Assembly (NCBI RefSeq): GCF_000720765.1
Contig: NZ_JODC01000025.1
Coordinates: forward strand, 26,881-90,880
Length of the DNA stretch: 64,000 bases
DNA from: Streptomyces sp. NRRL S-646
Lineage (GTDB): Bacteria > Actinomycetota > Actinomycetes > Streptomycetales > Streptomycetaceae
Direction of reading: 5' to 3'
The first letter of the stretch is position 1. Every line of letters begins with the position of its first letter. Below the pieces are notes generated by a model. That model saw nothing but the letters and a program-made list of their open reading frames with translations. It was not told the origin of the DNA and did no database searches. Below are positions 1 to 9,751 of this stretch, one piece after another. A program made the translations under genes and the position numbers.

Positions 1-90
1 GCGGCGTCTATCCACTTGGCGCGCCAACCGCATCATGGATGACGATAGGGATGCGGAAAGCAAGAAGGACCGCTGTGAGAGGAGGCGTCC

Positions 91-531
91 ATGGGATCGG
101 TACGCAAGGCGAGTGCCTGGCTTGGCCTCGTTGACGACAACGATGACGAGCGTTACTACGACGACGACTACTCCGAAGGGACCGAGCAGCCCGGGGATGC
201 CTGGGTCACCGACCCGCGGGTCAAGGTGGCCTCGGACACCGCCGAGGACAAGGGCCGCCGTATCGGCACGGTGACCCCGGACAGCTTCCGGGACGCCCGC
301 GCCATCGGCGAGCTGTTCCGCGAGGGTGTGCCGGTCATCGTGAACCTCACCGCCATGGAGGCGTCGGACGCCAAGCGCGTCGTCGACTTCGCGGCGGGGC
401 TCATCTTCGGTCTGCGCGGTTCGATCGACCGCGTCTCCAACCGGGTCTTCCTGCTCACGCCCGCCGACACGGAAATCGTCAGCGGGGAGCCGGCGCAGCA
501 CCGTTCGGACGGTTTCTTCAACCAGAGCTGA
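91..531 (+). CDS. sflA: SepF-like cell-division protein (SflA type)
   Basis: A 146-residue cytoplasmic protein of the SepF/DUF552 family. SepF proteins polymerise and tether FtsZ to the membrane; the SepF-like proteins of Streptomyces (SflA, SflB) modulate FtsZ and DivIVA placement. The acidic, Asp/Tyr-rich N-terminal third is followed by the compact SepF fold from about residue 65, with [20 protein letters not shown] and the [19 protein letters not shown] strand typical of the family. A strong GAGGAGG site precedes the ATG. It stands alone, not next to ftsZ as true sepF does, and its neighbour is an acyl-CoA dehydrogenase, which is why SflA is preferred. The exact paralogue assignment rests on remembered synteny. 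Confidence 0.85.
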   Translation: MGSVRKASAWLGLVDDNDDERYYDDDYSEGTEQPGDAWVTDPRVKVASDTAEDKGRRIGTVTPDSFRDARAIGELFREGVPVIVNLTAMEASDAKRVVDFAAGLIFGLRGSIDRVSNRVFLLTPADTEIVSGEPAQHRSDGFFNQS

Positions 532-580
532 GGCAGGGCCGCTCACCGGCCCTGCCCCCGCGCAGGGTTACCGGGAGGCT

Positions 581-1771
581 TTACCGGAACGCGTCGAGTC
601 CGGTGAGCGCCTTGCCCAGCACGAGCTGGTGCATCTCGACGGTGCCTTCGTACGTCAGCACCGACTCGAGATTGGTGGCGTGCCGCATGACGGGGTATTC
701 GAGCGAGATCCCGTTGGCGCCGAGGATCGTCCGTGACGTACGGCAGATCTCGATGGCCTCTCGTACGTTGTTGAGTTTGCCGAAGCTGACCTGCTCGGGA
801 CGCAGGCGGCCGGCATCCATGCGCCGCCCCAGATGGTGGGCGAGCAGAATCCCCTTGTGCAGTTCGACCGCCATGTCGGCGAGTTTGGCCTGGGTGAGCT
901 GGAACCCCCCGATGGGCCGCCCGAACTGCTCCCGTGACTTCGCATAGTCGACGGCGGCCTCGAAACAGCTGCGGGCCGCGCCCATGGCGCCCCAGACGAT
1001 CCCGTAGCGGGCGTGCGAGAGACAGCTGAGCGGCCCCTTGAGGCCGACGACCTCCGGCAGTACGGCGTCGGCGGGCAGTCGTACGTCGTCGAGGACGAGT
1101 TCGCTGGTGACGCTGGCCCGCAGGGACCACTTGTGCTTGATCTCCGGCGCGGAGAACCCGGCGCTGCCGGTGGGCACGACGAACCCGCGGATCCCGTCCT
1201 CCGTCTGGGCCCACACCACGGCGACGGCCGCCACGGACCCGTTGGTGATCCACATCTTCCGCCCGTTGAGGACCCAGTCGCCGCCGTCCCGCTTGGCGTG
1301 CGTGCGCATCGAGGCGGGGTCGGACCCGTGGTCGGGCTCGGTCAGCCCGAAGCAGCCGATGGCCTCACCGGCGGCCATCCGCGGCAGCCACTGCTGCTTC
1401 TGCTCCTCGCTGCCGAACCGGTGGATGGCGTACATCGCGAGCGACCCCTGCACGGAGACCAGCGACCGGATCCCGGAGTCGGCGGCCTCCAGCTCCAGAC
1501 AGGCCAGCCCGTACTGCACGGCACTGGCCCCCGCGCACCCGTAACCGCTGAGCGACATACCGAGGGCGCCGATACCACCGAGCTCGCGCGCAAGCTCCCG
1601 GATCTCGGGGAGCTCCCCCTTCTCGTACCAGTCGGCGACATACGGCAGGACCCGGTCCGCGGCCCAGGTCCGCACGGTGTCGCGGATGGCCAGGTCCTCG
1701 GGTTCCAGCAGGTCGTCGATGCCGAGGGGATCGGCCGGGTCAAAGGGGGGCAACTTCGAGGACGCAGACAT
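581..1771 (-). CDS. Acyl-CoA dehydrogenase, glutaryl-CoA dehydrogenase-like
   Basis: A 396-residue soluble FAD enzyme that oxidises an acyl-CoA thioester at the alpha-beta position and passes electrons to ETF. The start is the ATG at 1771, with GAGGG just upstream; an upstream in-frame start has no ribosome site. Visible family motifs are CFGLTEPDHGSDPASM and MWITNGSVA in the middle domain and YEGTVEMHQLVLGKALTG at the C terminus. The Glu of YEGT occupies the catalytic-base position used by glutaryl-CoA dehydrogenases. Whether glutaryl-CoA is the true substrate cannot be told from the sequence. It is convergent with the sflA-like gene and is followed by no obvious partner. Confidence 0.85.
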   Translation of the reverse strand: MSASSKLPPFDPADPLGIDDLLEPEDLAIRDTVRTWAADRVLPYVADWYEKGELPEIRELARELGGIGALGMSLSGYGCAGASAVQYGLACLELEAADSGIRSLVSVQGSLAMYAIHRFGSEEQKQQWLPRMAAGEAIGCFGLTEPDHGSDPASMRTHAKRDGGDWVLNGRKMWITNGSVAAVAVVWAQTEDGIRGFVVPTGSAGFSAPEIKHKWSLRASVTSELVLDDVRLPADAVLPEVVGLKGPLSCLSHARYGIVWGAMGAARSCFEAAVDYAKSREQFGRPIGGFQLTQAKLADMAVELHKGILLAHHLGRRMDAGRLRPEQVSFGKLNNVREAIEICRTSRTILGANGISLEYPVMRHATNLESVLTYEGTVEMHQLVLGKALTGLDAFR

Positions 1772-1856
1772 AGGACCCTCCGGCACACTACGAAAAACTA
1801 GCACCGCTAGTTACGACTTTGAGGCCGACGTTACGGCGCAGTGTCCTCTACGTCCA

Positions 1857-1946
1857 GTACAGCCGCGCCCAAAGGGGCGCGGGGCTGCATCCGCTTGCGG
1901 CTCCGCCGCGGGGCGCGACCAGCCACAACGGCGCCGCAGAAAAAGG
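1857..1946. repeat. Streptomyces-type intergenic palindromic repeat
   Basis: A non-coding element between two minus-strand genes. It shares the blocks GGGGCGCGGGG and TGCGGCTCCGCCGCG, followed by a GGGCGCGA-CCACA stretch, with a second copy at about 53792-53886. The central TGCGGCTCCGCCGC block is self-complementary. Similar elements are widely dispersed between Streptomyces genes; their role, perhaps transcript ends, is not established by this sequence. Confidence 0.6.
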
Positions 1947-3548
1947 TCAAGCCGAGACCCGGGAGTCGGCAACCTCCCGAGGCGCCGGCAACTCCACAGG
2001 CACCGCAGGCTCCCCACAGTGCATGATCCGCGGCAACCGCAGAGCCATCACCGCACCCAGCAGCAGCAAGCCCGCGCTGACCAGCAAAGTCACATGCAGC
2101 CCGTGCACGAACGAGTCCCGCGCCGCCCGCCGCAGGGCAACACCGACCGGCCCGCCCAGCTGCGCAGCGACCTGATACGCCTCGCCCAGCGAGTGCCCCG
2201 CCGCGGCCGAGGCCGATGAAGGAACCCCTGGAACGGACGCCAGTCCGGGCGCGTACGCCGCGTTCATCACGCTCCCGAGGAGCGCGATTCCGATCCCGGC
2301 CCCCAGCTGGTACGAGGTCTCGCCGATCGCCGCCGCCCCACCGGCCTGCTCCGGCGGAGCCTCGCTCAGCATCGACTCGTACGCCCCGAAGAGCGTGGTC
2401 TCCAGGCCGAAGCCCAGCAGCATGAACGCGGCCACCATCAGCCCCGCGTTGTCCGACCCGCCCATCACCGTCAGCAGCACCACGGCCCCGGCGGTGAGGA
2501 AGAACCCGAAGGACACCATCCGGCGCGGGCCGAAGCGGCGCAGCATCCGCGCGCCCGCCAGCCCCGCCGCCATCGCCGCGAACGTCAGCGGCAGCAGGCG
2601 CAGCCCCGTCTCCAGCGGCGACAGCCCCAGCACCAGCTGCAGATACTGCGCCGCGATCAGCTCAAGACCGACCAGGGCGAGCATCGCCAGCACGATGCAG
2701 CCCACGGCGGTGCTGAAGGCAGGCCGCGCGAACATCCCGAGGTCCACCAGCGGATGCGCACGGCGCCGCTGCCGTCGTACGAAGAGGACCAGCAGGAGGG
2801 CGCCCACGACGAGCGGCGCCACGGTGACGAGACCCAGCTCGCCGCCGCCCAGTCGCTTGACGCCCAGTACGACGCCGAACAGCCCGGCGGCCGCCATCAG
2901 TGCACCGACCACGTCCCAGGGGCCGTCACCGGCGCCCCGCGACTCGGGCAGCAGCAGCCGGCCCACCGGCAGGCTGACCAGCATCAGCGGGATGTTGACG
3001 AGGAAGACCGACCCCCACCAGAAGTGCTCCAGCAGAAAGCCGCCGAGGAGCGGACCGACCGCGGCGCCGACCGCGGCGACCGCGCTCCAGATGCCGATCG
3101 CGAGGGCCCGTTCACGCCGGTCGGGGAAGACCTGGCGGAGGATCGAGAGCGTCGCGGGCATGATCATCGCGCCGCCGACGCCGAGCAGCGCCCGCGCGAG
3201 GATCAGTACCTGAGGGTCATGGGCGAGGGCCGCGAGGCCGGAGGCGACGCCGAAGAGGCCATAGCCGAGCAGCAGGATCCTTCTGCGGCCGACCCGGTCG
3301 CCGAGCGTGCCGAAGAGGATCAGCAGCGAGGCGCAGACGAGGGGGTAGACGTCGACGATCCAGAGCAGTTCTATCGCGCCGGGCCTGAGGTCCTCGCTGA
3401 CGGCGGGGACCGCCACGTGCAGCACGGTCGCGTCGACCGCGACCAGCAGCAGGCTCGTACAGAGGACGAAGAGGACGACCCAGCGGTTGGCACCGGCCCC
3501 GGCCGCCCGGCGGCGCAGCGCAGCGGCGGCCGTGGTCGTCCCGGACAT
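1947..3548 (-). CDS. MFS drug exporter, DHA2 (14-TM) family
   Basis: A 533-residue integral membrane proton antiporter of the EmrB/QacA/SmvA type, expected to export hydrophobic or cationic drugs. The start is ATG 3548 with GGGAGG about 8 nt upstream; the longer reading frame adds an unlikely leader. Motif A (GTLGDRVGRRRILLLGYG, after TM2) and a DATVLHVAVP motif in TM1 are visible, and the hydrophobicity pattern fits 14 helices. The C terminus is hydrophilic. It is divergently arranged with the mannosyltransferase gene, with 262 nt of promoter region between them, and no adjacent TetR or MarR regulator is present. The substrate is unknown. Confidence 0.85.
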   Translation of the reverse strand: MSGTTTAAAALRRRAAGAGANRWVVLFVLCTSLLLVAVDATVLHVAVPAVSEDLRPGAIELLWIVDVYPLVCASLLILFGTLGDRVGRRRILLLGYGLFGVASGLAALAHDPQVLILARALLGVGGAMIMPATLSILRQVFPDRRERALAIGIWSAVAAVGAAVGPLLGGFLLEHFWWGSVFLVNIPLMLVSLPVGRLLLPESRGAGDGPWDVVGALMAAAGLFGVVLGVKRLGGGELGLVTVAPLVVGALLLVLFVRRQRRRAHPLVDLGMFARPAFSTAVGCIVLAMLALVGLELIAAQYLQLVLGLSPLETGLRLLPLTFAAMAAGLAGARMLRRFGPRRMVSFGFFLTAGAVVLLTVMGGSDNAGLMVAAFMLLGFGLETTLFGAYESMLSEAPPEQAGGAAAIGETSYQLGAGIGIALLGSVMNAAYAPGLASVPGVPSSASAAAGHSLGEAYQVAAQLGGPVGVALRRAARDSFVHGLHVTLLVSAGLLLLGAVMALRLPRIMHCGEPAVPVELPAPREVADSRVSA

Positions 3549-3810
3549 GTACGTACCTCCCAGATGTTCCCTCGCGGTCGGCGGGCACACGGGGTGGGGA
3601 CTCCCCGTGATCTCGGCCGGAGAGGAGCGGTGGTCTCCGGCCCGCGCAACGAAGGCGAGTGACACGTCAGCGTACGCGAGTTCGTGTAAAGGTCACGTGT
3701 CGGACCTCTCAGACTTCGCACAGACCGGTGTGGCGTACGCCACTCCCCCTCGTTCCTGGCCACGCCCCCGCCGGGCCTTCCGGTTCCGGCGGCCGTCGAT
3801 AATCGAGCCC

Positions 3811-5061
3811 GTGACCGACCTTGTGACACGCGTTGCGCCGCCTCGCGAGACGGCCCTGCGCCGCGCGGCCCCGGCCCTCCTCGGGTACGTGGCCGTGCGC
3901 GCGCTGGGCCTGCTCGCGCTGGCCCTGTGGAGCGCCGCGCGCGGCAAGAGCGCGTACACGCTGCTGACGGCCCGCTGGGACGCGCTCTGGTACACGAGGG
4001 TCGCCGAGCTCGGTTACGGCTACGAGGTGCGGCTGCCGAACGGCGACGTGCACTCGAATCTGGCCTTCTTCCCACTGCTGCCCTGGCTGGAGCGCGGCCT
4101 CGCGGCGGTGAGCCCGCTGTCGTACGCCGACGCCGGTTTCGCCGTCAGCCTGCTCGCCTCGCTCGCGGCTGCCTGGGGGATCTTCGCGGTCGCGGACCAT
4201 GTGTACGGCCGCAGGGCGGGCGTCTGCGCCGTCCTGCTGTGGGCCGTGCTGCCCGTCGGGATCGTGCAGTCGATGGCGTACAGCGAGTCACTGTTCACGG
4301 CGCTCGCCGCCTGGTCGCTGTACGCGGTCCTGACCGGCCGCTGGCTGACCGCCGGCGCGCTGGCCGCGCTGGCGGGGCTGACCCGGCCGGTCGGGCTCGC
4401 CGTCGTCGCGGCCGTGTGGGCGGCCGGGACGGTCTCGTTCGTGCGAGAGCGGAGCGCGGCGGAAGCGCGCGCGGGCGAACGCGCTCCTGCGCCGCCCGGA
4501 GACGGTCCCACGCGGCGCGTCGGGTCATCCGGCGGCGTGCCGGACACACCGCGCGCCCCCGCCTCCATACGACGCGCCCTGGCCATGCTCCTGGCCCCGC
4601 TGGGCGCCGCCGGCTACGTCCTCTGGGTCGGCCACCACACCGGCAGGGGCCCGCTGGGCTATCTGGACGTCCAGGCGGGCTGGCGCAACGGCTTCGACGG
4701 CGGCCTGGCCTTCGCCCGCTTCGTCGCCGACAAGTTCACGTCGTTCCCCTCGGCTCTCGCGGCCGCCGGCATCGTCGTCGGGGTCGGACTGGTGGTCTGG
4801 CTGTACGTCGTCTGCGTACGGCAGCGCCAGCCGCTCCCGCTGCTGGTCTACGCGGGTGTGGTCACCGCGCTCGCCCTGTGTGCGTCGAGCTACTTCGGCT
4901 CGAAACCGCGCCTGCTGCTGCCCGCCTTCCCCCTGCTGCTGCCCCTCGCCCTGGCCCTGTCCCGGCTGCGTACCTCCACGTCGGCGCTGGTGGTGGGCGG
5001 TGTCGCGGTGGCATCGGCCGTGTACGGAGCGTTCTGGCTGAACGGCTCCGGTCCTCCATGA
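3811..5061 (+). CDS. PIG-V-like polyprenol-dependent mannosyltransferase (membrane)
   Basis: A 416-residue polytopic membrane protein of the PIG-V/GT-C class, which uses lipid-linked mannose on the outer face of the membrane. The N-terminal stretch ARWDALWYTRVAELGY matches the WD-x-x-W/F-Y-x-x-I-A-x-x-GY loop that carries the catalytic Asp in this family, followed by NLAFFPLLPWLERGL. Roughly nine hydrophobic helices follow, and a low-complexity Pro/Arg/Ala loop interrupts the middle (around residues 215-255). GTG 3811 is chosen because the family similarity begins there; no clear ribosome site precedes it, so a leaderless transcript is possible. The glycan acceptor is unknown. Confidence 0.7.
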   Translation: MTDLVTRVAPPRETALRRAAPALLGYVAVRALGLLALALWSAARGKSAYTLLTARWDALWYTRVAELGYGYEVRLPNGDVHSNLAFFPLLPWLERGLAAVSPLSYADAGFAVSLLASLAAAWGIFAVADHVYGRRAGVCAVLLWAVLPVGIVQSMAYSESLFTALAAWSLYAVLTGRWLTAGALAALAGLTRPVGLAVVAAVWAAGTVSFVRERSAAEARAGERAPAPPGDGPTRRVGSSGGVPDTPRAPASIRRALAMLLAPLGAAGYVLWVGHHTGRGPLGYLDVQAGWRNGFDGGLAFARFVADKFTSFPSALAAAGIVVGVGLVVWLYVVCVRQRQPLPLLVYAGVVTALALCASSYFGSKPRLLLPAFPLLLPLALALSRLRTSTSALVVGGVAVASAVYGAFWLNGSGPP

Positions 5062-5299
5062 TCGTCTCGCGGGGACCGGTGAGCGCCCGGAGAAATCCGC
5101 CCCAGCAATCGGTGAACGAATTCCTAAGTCCCATAAAACTGATTCGCGGAATGATCAAAGGAATTGAAGGGAGCCGACGCCGGACATTGCGGATTCCTTG
5201 GAAATAAACGTGCCCCTGAGAGGAATCCCACATCACATCGTCATCACAAAGCAGCTGAAGAGACGGAGAACTTACCTCACTCGCTGTAACGTCGATTGG

Positions 5300-6322
5300 G
5301 TGCGTACCGAACGAAACCTCACCCGTCTGGACCGGGTGTTCACCAGACTGGACCGGGAGCCGGAACGACCGGCCCACATCGACGTGCCGAGGATGAGCCG
5401 GCACCGGGTCGCGTTGCTGACCGGGACCCTGGCCTTCTACCTGGCGATCGTGTATCTCGTCGTGACCACGTCGTGGCTGGTCCGCTTCGACTGGCAGGTC
5501 ATGTTCTTCCGGCCCTACCAGCAGTGGCACAACATCCACTGGTTCGTCGACTACTACGTCGTGCTCGGCCAGCGCGGCCCGACGGCAGTGATGGTCGCGG
5601 CCTGGCTGGGCTGGCGCTCCTGGCGCCAGCACACGTTGCGACCGCTGCTGACGCTGGGCGCCTCGCTGCTGCTGCTGAACATCACCGTGGGCGCCGCCAA
5701 GCTCGGCATGGGCCGCCTCGGACCGCACTACGCGACCACGATCGGCTCGAACGAGATGGGCCTGGGCGGCGATATATTCCCCAGCGGCCACACCGCCAAC
5801 GCCGTGGTGACGTGGGGAATCCTGGCCTACCTCGCCTCCACCCCGAGGGCCCGCCGCTGGCTGTCCGCCCTCTCCGCACTGACCGCGCTGGGCGTGGGCC
5901 TCGCCACCGTGTACCTCGGTACGCACTGGCTGAGCGACGTGCTCCTCGGCTGGGCCGCCGGCCTGCTGATCCTGCTGGCCCTGCCCTGGTGCGAGCCGGG
6001 GATCGCCAAGGCCGAGGTCGCCCTCTTCGACCTGCGCGACCGCTGGCGCGCCCGCAAGGGTGCCACTGCACCGGCCGCTCCCGTGGGCGCCCCCGTGCTG
6101 CTCAAGCCGCGTACGGCCGCGCAGGACGAGGCCGCCGCACGCGAGACGGTCGGCTCCGGGGCCCGCTCGGCCCGGACGCCCGCCTACCTGGCCCCGGGCC
6201 CGCACACGGCCCGCTCGGAGCGCACACCGGTCACCCCGGTCGGCAGCCGCCGCCCACCGCACTCGGACCGCATCCCGCGCGGCGCGACGGCCTCCACGGC
6301 CCGCCCCCTGACGGGCGGCTGA
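5300..6322 (+). CDS. PAP2-family membrane phosphatase
   Basis: A 340-residue integral membrane phosphatase of the PAP2 superfamily, likely acting on a lipid or polyprenyl phosphate outside the membrane. The three-part active site is seen as K-L-G-M-G-R-L-G-P (motif 1), FPSGHTAN (motif 2, catalytic His) and VYLGTHWLSDVLLG (motif 3). About six helices precede a long hydrophilic Ala/Pro/Arg-rich tail of about 90 residues. The start is uncertain: the frame is open from a TTG at 5198, but 5062-5299 is unusually AT-rich, and the GTG at 5300 begins the part that looks like the family N terminus (RTERNLTRLDRVF). No convincing ribosome site is seen for either. Confidence 0.75.
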   Translation: MRTERNLTRLDRVFTRLDREPERPAHIDVPRMSRHRVALLTGTLAFYLAIVYLVVTTSWLVRFDWQVMFFRPYQQWHNIHWFVDYYVVLGQRGPTAVMVAAWLGWRSWRQHTLRPLLTLGASLLLLNITVGAAKLGMGRLGPHYATTIGSNEMGLGGDIFPSGHTANAVVTWGILAYLASTPRARRWLSALSALTALGVGLATVYLGTHWLSDVLLGWAAGLLILLALPWCEPGIAKAEVALFDLRDRWRARKGATAPAAPVGAPVLLKPRTAAQDEAAARETVGSGARSARTPAYLAPGPHTARSERTPVTPVGSRRPPHSDRIPRGATASTARPLTGG

Positions 6323-6364
6323 CACGGACAGCGGGGTCGGTACGCACAACCACCCCCGCACAGC

Positions 6365-6400
6365 GAAGGCCCCGGTTCCCGTTCGGGAACCGGGGCCTTC
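6365..6400. terminator. Bidirectional hairpin terminator
   Basis: A perfect 16-bp inverted repeat (6365-6380 and 6385-6400) with a 4-nt loop lies between the convergent PAP2 and I78 genes. No long T tract follows, as is usual for actinomycete terminators. Confidence 0.8.
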
Positions 6401-6408
6401 GTCACGTA

Positions 6409-6624
6409 TCAGCCCTTCCAGGCCCGCAGCACCCGGCCGTCCTCCACCTCGAAGTTCAGCCGGCCCGTGCGGTACTCCATCGTGATGATCGCCCCCGGCG
6501 GCAGCGAGCGCACCGTGGACCAGCCGCGCTCCCGCGCGCGCCGCTCGGCGCCTGCCGCATCGAGGCCGACATACGCGTCCGGACTGTCCTGGGGTTCCGC
6601 CTGCGGAGTGGGAATCGGTGCCAT
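6409..6624 (-). CDS. Peptidase inhibitor I78 family protein
   Basis: A 71-residue protein matching the small I78 (elastase inhibitor-type) family. The key stretch GLDAAGAERRARERGW corresponds to the helix of the fold, and RSLPPGAIITMEYRTGRLNFEV to the reactive loop and strands, with the R-x-N/D-F-E-V-E-D-x-x-V ending conserved. There is no signal peptide, so it is either cytosolic or exported by another route. The gene stands alone between a terminator and the ctaD promoter region. The target protease is unknown. Confidence 0.75.
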   Translation of the reverse strand: MAPIPTPQAEPQDSPDAYVGLDAAGAERRARERGWSTVRSLPPGAIITMEYRTGRLNFEVEDGRVLRAWKG

Positions 6625-7086
6625 GCCGCCACGCTAGGCCCTGTCCCGCGGCCAGGGAAGGCGGGGCGGTCCCACCCGGCCCGTATCCCCCTCCGGTCAC
6701 ACTTCTGTCACAGGATCACGACACGTGTTTCGGCTCACGCGACATCAACTACTGCGTTGCGGGCGTCACACGTACGAGCGGTTCCGTACCGGTTCCGTAG
6801 GCCTTCCGCAGGCAATCGAACGTAATTCCCGCGTGTCGCGGCCGATCTCCGAATAGCCCGTCGGAAAGTGCCGTGAGAACCGATCCCGGACTTCATTTCG
6901 GTCCGATTCCGGGCGGGTTCGTGAGAGCTGACACCGCGTAGGAAATGCACGGTTCCAGCACAGAACCCCCGCACGCCCCCTGTCGGAGCGTGCGACGGCG
7001 CGCGCATCATGACGTGAGCTCGCGGACGGGGGGAGGCGCGGGCTTCAGCGGACCCGGGGCGCGACGAGCGAAGGGGCGAGCGAGCA
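6625..7086. other. 462-nt intergenic region upstream of ctaD
   Basis: Divergent spacer between the I78 inhibitor and ctaD genes. The stretch 6700-6920 is richer in A and T than the flanks and contains several TTCCG/CGGAA segments, compatible with promoters for both genes. No ORF with Streptomyces codon bias, no tRNA and no recognisable riboswitch was seen. Confidence 0.5.
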
Positions 7087-8778
7087 ATGGGGACCCAGAC
7101 CGTGCAGGCGGCGGCGCGACCCGTGCGGACCAGTCAGGGGCGGGTGATCGTCGACTGGCTGACGACCACCGACCACAAGAAGATCGGGCACCTCTACCTG
7201 ATCACCTCGTTCCTGTTCTTCCTGACCGGCGGGGTGATGGCGCTGCTGATGCGCGCCGAACTCGCCCGGCCGGGGCTGCAGATCATGGACAACAACCAGT
7301 TCAACCAGCTGTTCACCATGCACGGCACGATCATGCTGCTGCTCTTCGCGACCCCGATGTTCGCGGGCTTCGCCAACGAGCTGATGCCGCTGCAGATCGG
7401 CTCCCCCGACGTCGCCTTCCCGCGGCTGAACATGCTCTCGTACTGGTTCTTCCTCTTCGGCGGCCTGATCGTGCTCGGCTCGCTGCTCGTGCCGGGCGGT
7501 CCCGCCGCCTTCGGCTGGTTCGCCTACGCGCCGCTCAACAGCGCGGTGCGCTCACCCGGTGTCGGGCCCGACCTGTGGATCATGGGGCTCGCGCTGGCGG
7601 GCTTCGGCACGATCCTCGGCGCGGTCAACTTCATCACCACCATCATCGGGATGCGCTGCCCCGGCATGACGATGTTCCGGATGCCGATCTTCACCTGGAA
7701 CACGCTCTTCACGTCGATCCTGATCCTGATGGCGTTCCCGGTGCTCGCGGCCGCGCTGCTGTGTCTGGAGGCGGACCGGCGGTTCGGCGCACAGGTCTTC
7801 GACGCGGGCAACGGCGGGGCGCTGCTGTGGCAGCACCTGTTCTGGTTCTTCGGCCATCCCGAGGTGTACATCATCGCGCTGCCGTTCTTCGGCATCGTCA
7901 CGGAGATCCTCCCCGTCTTCAGCCGTAAGCCGCTCTTCGGCTATCTCACGCTGGTCGGCGCGACGATGGCGATCACCGGGCTGTCGGTGGTGGTGTGGGC
8001 GCACCACATGTTCGTCACCGGCGCCGTGCTGCTGCCGTTCTTCTCCTTCATGACGTTCCTCATCGCCGTGCCCACCGGCGTGAAGTTCTTCAACTGGATC
8101 GGCACGATGATCAAGGGCTCACTGTCCTTCGAGACGCCGATGCTGTGGGCGTGCGGCTTCCTGGTGACGTTCCTGTTCGGCGGTCTGACCGGGGTGATCC
8201 TGGCCTCGCCGCCGCTGGACTTCCATGTCTCGGACACCTACTTCGTCGTGGCGCACTTCCACTACGTCGTGTTCGGCACGGTCGTCTTCGCGATCTTCGG
8301 CGGCTTCTACTTCTGGTGGCCCAAGTTCACCGGCAAGATGCTCGACGAGCGGCTGGGCAAGATCCAGTTCTGGACGCTCTTCGTCGGCTTCCACACCACG
8401 TTCCTGGTGCAGCACTGGCTGGGCGCGGAGGGCATGCCACGGCGGTACGCCGACTATCTCGCGGCGGACGGCTTCACGGCCCTCAACACCATCTCGACGA
8501 TCGGCGCGTTCCTGCTCGGCATGTCGACACTGCCGTTCCTCTACAACGTCTGGAAGACCGCCAAGTACGGCGAGAAGGTCGAGACCGACGACCCCTGGGG
8601 CTACGGCCGCTCGCTGGAGTGGGCGACCTCGTGCCCGCCGCCGCGGCACAACTTCACTGTCCTGCCGAAGATCCGCTCCGAGTCCCCGGCGTTCGACCTG
8701 CACCATCCCGAGTTCGCGGCGACGCCCGAGGAGCCTCTCGGAGAAGAGCGCGGGACAGCCGGTCCCGGGCCGTCCTGA
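7087..8778 (+). CDS. ctaD: Cytochrome c oxidase subunit I (aa3 type), stand-alone
   Basis: A 563-residue 12-TM haem-copper oxidase core subunit that reduces oxygen and pumps protons. All ligands are in place: His79 (haem a), His257 and Tyr261 of the HPEVY cross-link motif (CuB), His306/His307 (CuB), His390 (haem a3) and His392 (haem a) in [12 protein letters not shown]. Length is normal for actinobacterial CtaD. No subunit II, III, IV or assembly gene is nearby, so this is probably a second copy beside the main cta cluster found elsewhere in Streptomyces. The last 125 nt overlap the 3' end of the convergent WYL regulator gene, and the C-terminal tail after [15 protein letters not shown] is not conserved. 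Confidence 0.92.
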   Translation: MGTQTVQAAARPVRTSQGRVIVDWLTTTDHKKIGHLYLITSFLFFLTGGVMALLMRAELARPGLQIMDNNQFNQLFTMHGTIMLLLFATPMFAGFANELMPLQIGSPDVAFPRLNMLSYWFFLFGGLIVLGSLLVPGGPAAFGWFAYAPLNSAVRSPGVGPDLWIMGLALAGFGTILGAVNFITTIIGMRCPGMTMFRMPIFTWNTLFTSILILMAFPVLAAALLCLEADRRFGAQVFDAGNGGALLWQHLFWFFGHPEVYIIALPFFGIVTEILPVFSRKPLFGYLTLVGATMAITGLSVVVWAHHMFVTGAVLLPFFSFMTFLIAVPTGVKFFNWIGTMIKGSLSFETPMLWACGFLVTFLFGGLTGVILASPPLDFHVSDTYFVVAHFHYVVFGTVVFAIFGGFYFWWPKFTGKMLDERLGKIQFWTLFVGFHTTFLVQHWLGAEGMPRRYADYLAADGFTALNTISTIGAFLLGMSTLPFLYNVWKTAKYGEKVETDDPWGYGRSLEWATSCPPPRHNFTVLPKIRSESPAFDLHHPEFAATPEEPLGEERGTAGPGPS

Positions 8779-9697
8779 TCGCCTCGGTGAGCTCGGCGGG
8801 CTCCAGAACCTCGAAGTCGAAGCCCGTCATCATCACGTGAATCACCATGACGTCGAGGCTCGCGGCCCCGGTGCGCAGAATGCAGGCGCCGGGGCCGTCC
8901 GCCTCCAGTTGCCCCGCCGAGGGCGAGATGCGCTCCGCGGCCTCCTCCAGGGGCGCCAGCAGCCGGACGACCGCATGTGTGGCGTACGCGCGTGTGGAGA
9001 CGCCCTTCGAGACGTACGCGGCGAGGTCCTCGGCGGGCGGGGTGCGCGGCGCGAAGCGCGGGCCGTGCGGCGGCTTCGGCGTGATGCGGTCGACACGGAA
9101 CGTACGCCAGTCCACGCGGTCGAGGTCCCAGGCGACCAGATACCAGCGGCGCTCGGAGCACACCAGGCGGTGAGGTTCGACGGTACGGCGGCTCGGAGCA
9201 CCTCCGTGGTCGCTGTACTCGAAGCGCAGGCGTTCGGAGTCCCGGCACAGGTTGGCCAGTTCGGTCAGGACGGCCGGGTCGACGGCGGAGGGCTGGGGGC
9301 CGCGCAGCATCGGCACAGTGAAGGCGTTCAGGGCGCCCACACGGCGGCGCAGCCGGTTCGGCAGCACCTGCTCCAGCTTGGCGAGGGCCCGTACGGAGGT
9401 CTCGCCGATGCCCTCGATGCCCTGTCCGGCGGCCGTGCGCAGCCCGACGGCGACGGCGACCGCCTCGTCGTCGTCGAGGAGCAGCGGCGGCAGCTCGGCG
9501 CCCGCGCCCAGCTGGTATCCGCCGCCGGTGCCGGGGCTGGCGTTGACGGGATAGCCCAGCTCACGCAGCCGGTCGACGTCCCGGCGCACGGTGCGCGGGG
9601 TGACACCGAGACGGTCGGCGAGGTCGGCGCCGGACCACTCGCGGTGCGCCTGGAGGAGCGAGAGCAGACGCAGCAGTCGTGCCGAGGTCTCCAACAT
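8654..9697 (-). CDS. WYL-domain transcriptional regulator (YafY/DeoR-like)
   Basis: A 347-residue cytoplasmic regulator. The N-terminal helix-turn-helix reads [20 protein letters not shown] (about residues 25-44). A linker follows, then a WYL domain with [21 protein letters not shown] (about 180-200), proposed in this family to bind a nucleic-acid or small ligand, then a WCX-like C terminus ending near RDRLSRALL. The last 30 or so residues are Arg/Gly/Ser-rich and exist only because the frame runs antisense into the end of ctaD. Normal family members stop before this point. Its targets are unknown; no promoter-proximal partner gene lies upstream. Confidence 0.85.
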   Translation of the reverse strand: MLETSARLLRLLSLLQAHREWSGADLADRLGVTPRTVRRDVDRLRELGYPVNASPGTGGGYQLGAGAELPPLLLDDDEAVAVAVGLRTAAGQGIEGIGETSVRALAKLEQVLPNRLRRRVGALNAFTVPMLRGPQPSAVDPAVLTELANLCRDSERLRFEYSDHGGAPSRRTVEPHRLVCSERRWYLVAWDLDRVDWRTFRVDRITPKPPHGPRFAPRTPPAEDLAAYVSKGVSTRAYATHAVVRLLAPLEEAAERISPSAGQLEADGPGACILRTGAASLDVMVIHVMMTGFDFEVLEPAELTEAIRTARDRLSRALLREAPRASPRTRDGAGRTPGTRSGSSAGQ

Positions 9698-9751
9698 GGA
9701 TCCGAGTCTGCCAGCCGTTGCGGACCGCTGCTGTCCTCAAGAGCTCCTGTC

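Noticed and set aside
16..27. Perfect 12-bp palindrome TTGGCGCGCCAA upstream of the sflA-like gene
   Set aside because: Short GC palindromes are frequent by chance in this DNA, and nothing else supports an operator here.
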